Shown here: one piece after another, positions 57,537-64,000 of the stretch | Layout of the letters: each line of letters starts with the position of its first letter | Position numbering within the stretch: position 1 is the stretch's first letter | Assembly: GCA_021613335.1 (NCBI GenBank) | Contig: JAJTWR010000155.1 | Coordinates: 1-64,000, forward strand | DNA: 64,000 nt | Reading direction: 5' to 3' | From: Whitmania pigra | Taxonomy: Eukaryota; Annelida; Clitellata; Hirudinida; Haemopidae | Program-made: the position numbers and the translations under genes | The notes under the pieces: model-generated | Database searches by the model: none | What the model saw: the letters and a program-made list of their open reading frames with translations, nothing else | What the model was told of the DNA's origin: nothing

Positions 57537-57694
57537 CCGCGCCTACCCGCCGGGCTTTGTTGCGCCGGATCGCTGCCATGGGCAGCCTGTCGGTTTTCGC
57601 CATCTTGCTGACCGCTTGCGGTAAAAAAAGCGATCCTAAACCGCCCGATCCCGATAAGTCGGATTTCCCTCGCAAATATCCGGCAAAATCCTGA
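57533..57694 (+). CDS. lptM: Small lipoprotein, LptM/YifL-like
   Basis: A 53-residue lipoprotein: Arg-rich start, hydrophobic [13 protein letters not shown] with lipobox LTAC, then [20 protein letters not shown]. Tiny lipoproteins between argH and lysA are the known LptM type, which assist assembly of the LptDE LPS-export pore. Start overlaps the argH stop. Recognition rests on size, lipobox, GxK-rich mature start and synteny. Confidence 0.75.
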   Translation: MTAPTRRALLRRIAAMGSLSVFAILLTACGKKSDPKPPDPDKSDFPRKYPAKS

Positions 57695-57715
57695 CGAAAA
57701 ATTTGGAGACCGGAT

Positions 57716-58987
57716 ATGAATATCGGCTTCACCTATCGAAATGGTGTGCTGTACGCTGACGATCTGCCATTGACGCAGATTGGCCAAGAGATCGGAACGC
57801 CGGCGTATATTTATTCGGCGCGCGCGCTGGAAGCGGCTTACAATCGTTTTGCCAAGGCCTTTGCCGGGCATGATTGTTTGATCTGTTATGCGCTCAAGGC
57901 CAATTCCAACTTAGCGACGATTGGCTGTTTTGCCCGGCTTGGCGCCGGGGCCGATGTCGTGTCGGGCGGAGAACTGGCCCGGGCTCTGGCGGCTGGCATT
58001 CCGGCGAACAAAATCGTTTTCGCCGGCGTTGGTAAGACCGAAGCCGAAATGGAGCAGGCGCTGACGGCGGGAATTTTACAATTTAACATCGAATCCGAAC
58101 CGGAATTGCTCGCCCTCAACCAGGTGGCCTTGCGCCTTGGCAAACGGGCGGAAATCGCTGTGCGCATCAACCCCGACGTCGATGCCGGCACCCATGCCAA
58201 GATCACCACCGGCAAAAAGGGCAACAAATTCGGCATCGATCTTGACCGCGCGGCGCAGGTTTATCGCCTGGCGGCAAGCTTACCCGGGATCGATGCCGCC
58301 GCGGTTGCCATTCATATCGGATCGCAATTGATCGATCTTGCCCCGTTTCGCACCGCTTTCGAGCGGCTGTGCCGATTGGTTGGCGATCTCCAAGGCGCTG
58401 GCCACAGAATCCGCCGCATCGATTTTGGCGGCGGGCTGGGCATTGCTTATCGTGGCGAGGAGCTCTTATCGCTCGAAGCCTATGCCAAGGCCGCCACGCA
58501 GATCAGCCGCGGGCTTGGCTGCTCGTTGATTTTCGAGCCTGGCCGTTATCTCGTCGGTAATGGCGGCGTGTTGCTGGCGCGGGTCGTTTATGTCAAACAC
58601 GGATCGTCCAAGCGTTTTTTGATTTTGGACGCCGCCATGAACGATCTGATCCGCCCGGCTTTGTATGAGGCCTATCACGAAATCGTCCCGGTGATGCAGC
58701 CAGCGCCAGGACTGGTTCTTGAACCCGTCGATATTGTCGGGCCGATTTGCGAAAGCAGCGATATTTTCGCCAGAGACCGGCCGATGCCGCCGCTTGGCGC
58801 CGGGGATCTGGTGGCGATTTTATCCAGCGGCGCTTACGCGGCGGTCATGGCATCGGCTTATAATTCCCGCCCGCAACCGCCAGAAGCGATGGTCAACGGT
58901 CAAAGATGGGCTCTGGTCAAGCCGCGCCAGGCATTAAGCGATCTTTTTGCCGATGAAACGGTCGACCCGTTTGGAAACACGGCATAA
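57716..58987 (+). CDS. lysA: Diaminopimelate decarboxylase
   Basis: A 423-residue PLP enzyme making lysine from meso-diaminopimelate. PLP Lys61 is in [11 protein letters not shown]. The phosphate-binding HIGSQ and DFGGGLGI, the EPGRYLVGNGG loop and CESSDIFARDR complete the active site. GGAGACCGG precedes the ATG. Intact. Codons 52-67 are duplicated at 6549-6596 inside a transposon fragment. Confidence 0.96.
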   Translation: MNIGFTYRNGVLYADDLPLTQIGQEIGTPAYIYSARALEAAYNRFAKAFAGHDCLICYALKANSNLATIGCFARLGAGADVVSGGELARALAAGIPANKIVFAGVGKTEAEMEQALTAGILQFNIESEPELLALNQVALRLGKRAEIAVRINPDVDAGTHAKITTGKKGNKFGIDLDRAAQVYRLAASLPGIDAAAVAIHIGSQLIDLAPFRTAFERLCRLVGDLQGAGHRIRRIDFGGGLGIAYRGEELLSLEAYAKAATQISRGLGCSLIFEPGRYLVGNGGVLLARVVYVKHGSSKRFLILDAAMNDLIRPALYEAYHEIVPVMQPAPGLVLEPVDIVGPICESSDIFARDRPMPPLGAGDLVAILSSGAYAAVMASAYNSRPQPPEAMVNGQRWALVKPRQALSDLFADETVDPFGNTA

Positions 58988-58988
58988 A

Positions 58989-61289
58989 ATGGCGCCCGGC
59001 CGGGTTTTGCTCGCCCGCGCCCGTCTGGTACTGGCCTGGGAAGGCGCTTTTGCGCTCTTTTGGCCGGCGATTGCTTGGGCCGGGGGCTGTTTGGCGTTGT
59101 TTTTGACCGGCTGGTTACCGGAATTGCCAGACGGGTTGCATCTGACGCTCTTGGCGTTCTTGCTGGCTGGGTTCGGCTGGCTGTCGATATCAGCGCTTCG
59201 GCGCTGTCATTGGCCACAGCGCGCGGTCGCTTTGCGCCGCATCGAAGCCGAAAGCGGCCTGAGCCACCGGCCGTTTGCCGCCTTGGAAGATCGTTTGACC
59301 GATGGCGACGCCGCCGCCCGCGCGCTGTGGCAGGCCCATCTCGATCGGGTTCAACGCCAGATTGGCAAGCTGCGTACCGGCTGGCCGCGCACCGGGCTGG
59401 CGGCGCGCGATCCGTTCGGGTTGCGAGCGCCGATTTTGCTCTGCTTGCTGTTGGCTATCCTCCATGCTGGAGACGCCGCGCTCGATCGTCTGCGCCGCAG
59501 CCTTTGGCCGTTCACAAGCGTGGCCGCGCCGGTCGTTCTGGATGCCTGGATCGCTCCCCCGGCTTATACCGCCATTGCGCCAATCTATTTAGCGGCGGCG
59601 GCGAGCGACAGCGCGCTCCGGGTCCCGATTGGATCGCGTTTGACGGCGCAGACGACCGGTAGCCGCACAGCGCCGGTTTTACGGCAAGGCGGTGACGCGG
59701 CTGTCTTCACAAAGACCGGCGACCGGCATTTTCGCTTGGAGCGGCAGGTAAGCGCCGGAACCGCCCTGGCTATCGAAGTCGATGGCCGGACGATCGCCGC
59801 CTGGCCAATGGTCATCCTGCCCGACACACCGCCAGAAGCGACGATTTTCGCCCCCCAGGTCAATCAGCGTCAGCATGTGCGCTTTGGATTTCAGGTCAAG
59901 GACGATTACGGCATTCAGTCGGCGATCTTGACCCTGCGCCGACCGGACGAGGCGGTCGATGGCGCATTGCGCGCAGCGCCCATCGAACTTCCTTTGACCA
60001 TTGTCGCCGGCCGCCGCCTGGCGGAAGGCGGCCCGTATCATGATTTGACCGGGCATATCTGGGCCGGGTTGCCGGTGCAAGCTCAGATCGTTGCCAGCGA
60101 CGGCGCCGATCAACAAGGCGAAAGCGGTTGGATCGATCTGACGTTGCCTGAACGATCCTTCCGCCATCCGGTCGCCCGCGCGCTGATCGCCTTGCGTAAA
60201 CGCCTTATCCTTGACCCAGGCGAAATCGACCGCCATCGCGCCGCCCTAACCCGGATCGCCGGCCAGCCACAGCTCTATGGCCAGGATGCCGGCGTTTTTT
60301 TGACCCTGATCGTGGCCGCTCTCCGGCTTGGCGCTCTTCCCCCCCAGATAGCGGCCGAGCAGGCGCAAGCGCTGCTTTGGTCCCTGGCGGTCAAGCTGGA
60401 GGACGGTGAGTCAGGCCAGCGCGAAGCCGAATTACGCCAAGCTGAGCAAGCGTTGCGCGCCGCCTTGGCCGATAAGGCGAGTCCTGAGCTGTTGGAACGA
60501 TTGATTGCCGACATGCAGGCAGCGCTCGATCGTTATCTGCAAACGCCCGGTAAACGCCTCCCCAGTCAAGGCCAGGCGCGGGCAATCGGCCGGGACGATC
60601 TGCAACAGATACTCGAAGCGGCAGGTATCCTGGCCAATATGGGCCAGAGCGCGCAAGCGCAGGCGTTGCTTGACCGCTTGCGCCAGATCATGGATTCTCT
60701 TGCCATTGCCGACCACGATGCGGGCGGTGAAGAAGCGGGCGGTGAAGAAGCCGCCATCCGGCAAATCTTGCAAACGCTCCAGAATCTCAGCCGCCGGCAG
60801 CGGGAATTGATGGCCCGCGGCGCTATGCCAGGGGCTGTTTCCAGCCAGCAGGAACTGTACCGCCAGCTTGGCGAGCTTATGCAGCGATTGGACGCAGGCG
60901 GTCTGGCATCAAAAGCGCTGGTGCAAGGCGGACAGGCAATGCGCCGGGCAAGCGAGGCCTTGCGCCGGGGACAGATGCGCGCCGCCGAAGCCGCTCAGAG
61001 TCAAGCGCTCGACCGTATCGGCCAAGCCGCGCGCAGCTTGATCGAGCAGATGGGTCGGGAGCAAGGTTGGCAAAGAGGACAACAGGGTGCTGGGGGAGCG
61101 GCAGGGCGCGATCCTCTTGGGCGCAACCCTGCCCAGGGCGCTGTCCCGGGCGGCGATATCGTCATCCCGGACAATAATCAGCTCCAGCGGATGCGCGATA
61201 TATTCGAGGAATTGCGCCGTCGAGCCGCAGAACCTGGCCGGCCGGCCATCGAGCGCGACTATCTGGATCGATTGTTGCGACCGTTTTAA
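58989..61289 (+). CDS. TIGR02302/DUF4175 family membrane protein
   Basis: A roughly 766-residue protein with three hydrophobic segments in the first 170 residues (FWPAIAWAGGCLALFLTGWL, LTLLAFLLAGFGWLSI, LLCLLLAILHAGDAAL). A beta-rich middle follows (VLDAWIAPPAYTAIAPIYLA, LPDTPPEATIFAPQ, FQVKDDYGIQSAILTLRRPD). The C-terminal third is long, helical and Gln/Ala-rich with a GGEEAGGEEA repeat. It sits next to lysA as in many alphaproteobacteria. Function unknown. The start at ATG 58989 is preferred over 58953, which would overlap lysA and lies outside the family-like start. Confidence 0.85.
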   Translation: MAPGRVLLARARLVLAWEGAFALFWPAIAWAGGCLALFLTGWLPELPDGLHLTLLAFLLAGFGWLSISALRRCHWPQRAVALRRIEAESGLSHRPFAALEDRLTDGDAAARALWQAHLDRVQRQIGKLRTGWPRTGLAARDPFGLRAPILLCLLLAILHAGDAALDRLRRSLWPFTSVAAPVVLDAWIAPPAYTAIAPIYLAAAASDSALRVPIGSRLTAQTTGSRTAPVLRQGGDAAVFTKTGDRHFRLERQVSAGTALAIEVDGRTIAAWPMVILPDTPPEATIFAPQVNQRQHVRFGFQVKDDYGIQSAILTLRRPDEAVDGALRAAPIELPLTIVAGRRLAEGGPYHDLTGHIWAGLPVQAQIVASDGADQQGESGWIDLTLPERSFRHPVARALIALRKRLILDPGEIDRHRAALTRIAGQPQLYGQDAGVFLTLIVAALRLGALPPQIAAEQAQALLWSLAVKLEDGESGQREAELRQAEQALRAALADKASPELLERLIADMQAALDRYLQTPGKRLPSQGQARAIGRDDLQQILEAAGILANMGQSAQAQALLDRLRQIMDSLAIADHDAGGEEAGGEEAAIRQILQTLQNLSRRQRELMARGAMPGAVSSQQELYRQLGELMQRLDAGGLASKALVQGGQAMRRASEALRRGQMRAAEAAQSQALDRIGQAARSLIEQMGREQGWQRGQQGAGGAAGRDPLGRNPAQGAVPGGDIVIPDNNQLQRMRDIFEELRRRAAEPGRPAIERDYLDRLLRPF

Positions 61290-61344
61290 TGCCACTTTTA
61301 CCCATGACGCTGGTTTGGGCGCCTGGATATGCCGCCTATGCTCC

Positions 61345-63506
<2,162 letters not shown>

Positions 63507-63516
63507 AACCGCCTCG

Positions 63517-64000
63517 TCAACGCGCCAAAGCCATCTGCCAACGCCAGACAATGAGGCGAAACGGCGTCAGCATCAGCAAAGCCATCAGCAATTTCACGCT
63601 CATATCGCCGGCAGCCAGGGTAAGCAGCGGGATGTCTTCGCCCAAAAAGGCAATCGACCAGAACAAGGCGGTATCGAGCAGCGAACCGGCCAGCGAAGCC
63701 GCCAGCGGCGCGCGCCACCATGAGCCTTGGCGCAATCGGTTAAAAACGCTTACATCCAACAATTGCGCGGCCAAAAACGCCGTACCCGACGCCAGCGCGA
63801 TGCGCGGGGAAGCCAGAAAGGCCGAAACCAGCACGGCAGCGGCAAACCCGGCATAAACCACCTGCCGCGCCCGCTTCGGCCCATAAAGACGGTTGGTCAG
63901 TTCCGTGACCAGAAAGCTGACCGGATAGGTGAAAGCTCCCCAGGTCAAAACATCATTGATTGGAAACTGCACCAGATAATTGGATGCGGCGACGGTAACG
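63517..64000 (-). CDS. yhhQ: Queuosine precursor transporter YhhQ/VUT family (5' end outside window)
   Basis: Partial protein of about 160 residues with membrane helices. The family start region is cut, but VLTWGAFTYPVSFLVTELTN and ASGTAFLAAQLLDVSVFNRL are typical for VUT proteins that take up queuine or preQ0/preQ1. It directly precedes queA. The C-terminus ends IVWRWQMALAR. Confidence 0.88.
   Translation of the reverse strand, partial: VTVAASNYLVQFPINDVLTWGAFTYPVSFLVTELTNRLYGPKRARQVVYAGFAAAVLVSAFLASPRIALASGTAFLAAQLLDVSVFNRLRQGSWWRAPLAASLAGSLLDTALFWSIAFLGEDIPLLTLAAGDMSVKLLMALLMLTPFRLIVWRWQMALAR

Overview
The window looks like chromosomal DNA of an alphaproteobacterium, probably a Rhodospirillales-type organism. 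The main support is the housekeeping set and its order: argH, a small LptM-like lipoprotein, lysA and a TIGR02302/DUF4175 protein in a row; yhhQ-queA-tgt; a divergent ssb/uvrA pair; trmFO; sdhE next to mfd; and a candidate Irr-type iron box at dps. Species cannot be named from the sequence. Base composition is fairly G+C-rich, with visibly A+T-richer accessory patches at about 14.8-16.4 kb, 17.8-18.9 kb and just after the tRNA gene at 48.0 kb.

Layout. 0-4.4 kb: proximal end of a BREX type 3 phage-defence operon on the minus strand (damaged HTH regulator, brxF, brxC, start of the next gene). 4.7-7.5 kb: a stack of broken transposons (IS481, two IS256 types, IS701) inserted in a LysR gene; it contains a 48-bp piece identical to lysA. 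7.5-13.0 kb: ssb, uvrA, a clpP-like gene and trmFO; the last three carry frameshifts. 13.1-17.8 kb: IS630, IS256 and IS5 elements enclosing a small DUF6402 module that resembles type VI secretion cargo. 17.8-26.7 kb: an ATP-grasp-like gene, a chemoreceptor, moaB, a lytic transglycosylase, a nitroreductase, a TPR/OGT-like glycosyltransferase and a PAS protein. 26.8-37.4 kb: a 1275-residue membrane-anchored coiled-coil protein, a branched-chain amino-acid-type ABC transporter with a MarR-like regulator, and a methyltransferase. 37.4-39.3 kb: a deleted IS and an IS630 copy. 39.3-48.1 kb: lipoprotein, DUF502, recG, the tightly coupled run sdhE-mfd-dacB-small ORF, and tRNA-Ser(UGA). 48.1-51.1 kb: accessory junk beside the tRNA (IS5 copy 2, a gutted ImmA/IrrE gene, IS630 copy 2). 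51.2-64.0 kb: comF, dps, a three-gene lipid/glycan operon, tlpA/argH, lptM, lysA, DUF4175 and the queuosine cluster.

Two themes stand out. First, transposon decay is heavy: nearly every IS is nested, internally deleted, frameshifted or carries a stop. Second, many otherwise well-preserved host genes carry one- or two-base indels, several of them in A or T runs. The length arithmetic of each gene fits the indels placed by reading frames. Either genome decay or residual sequencing error could explain this, and the two cannot be separated from the sequence alone.

As systems, the clearest are BREX-3 defence, the liv-type uptake system, a glycan-modification operon, the queuosine tRNA-modification operon (transport, QueA, Tgt) and DNA repair (uvrA, mfd, recG, ssb). 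The least explained are the DUF6402/small membrane protein pair, the ATP-grasp-like gene and the giant coiled-coil protein.
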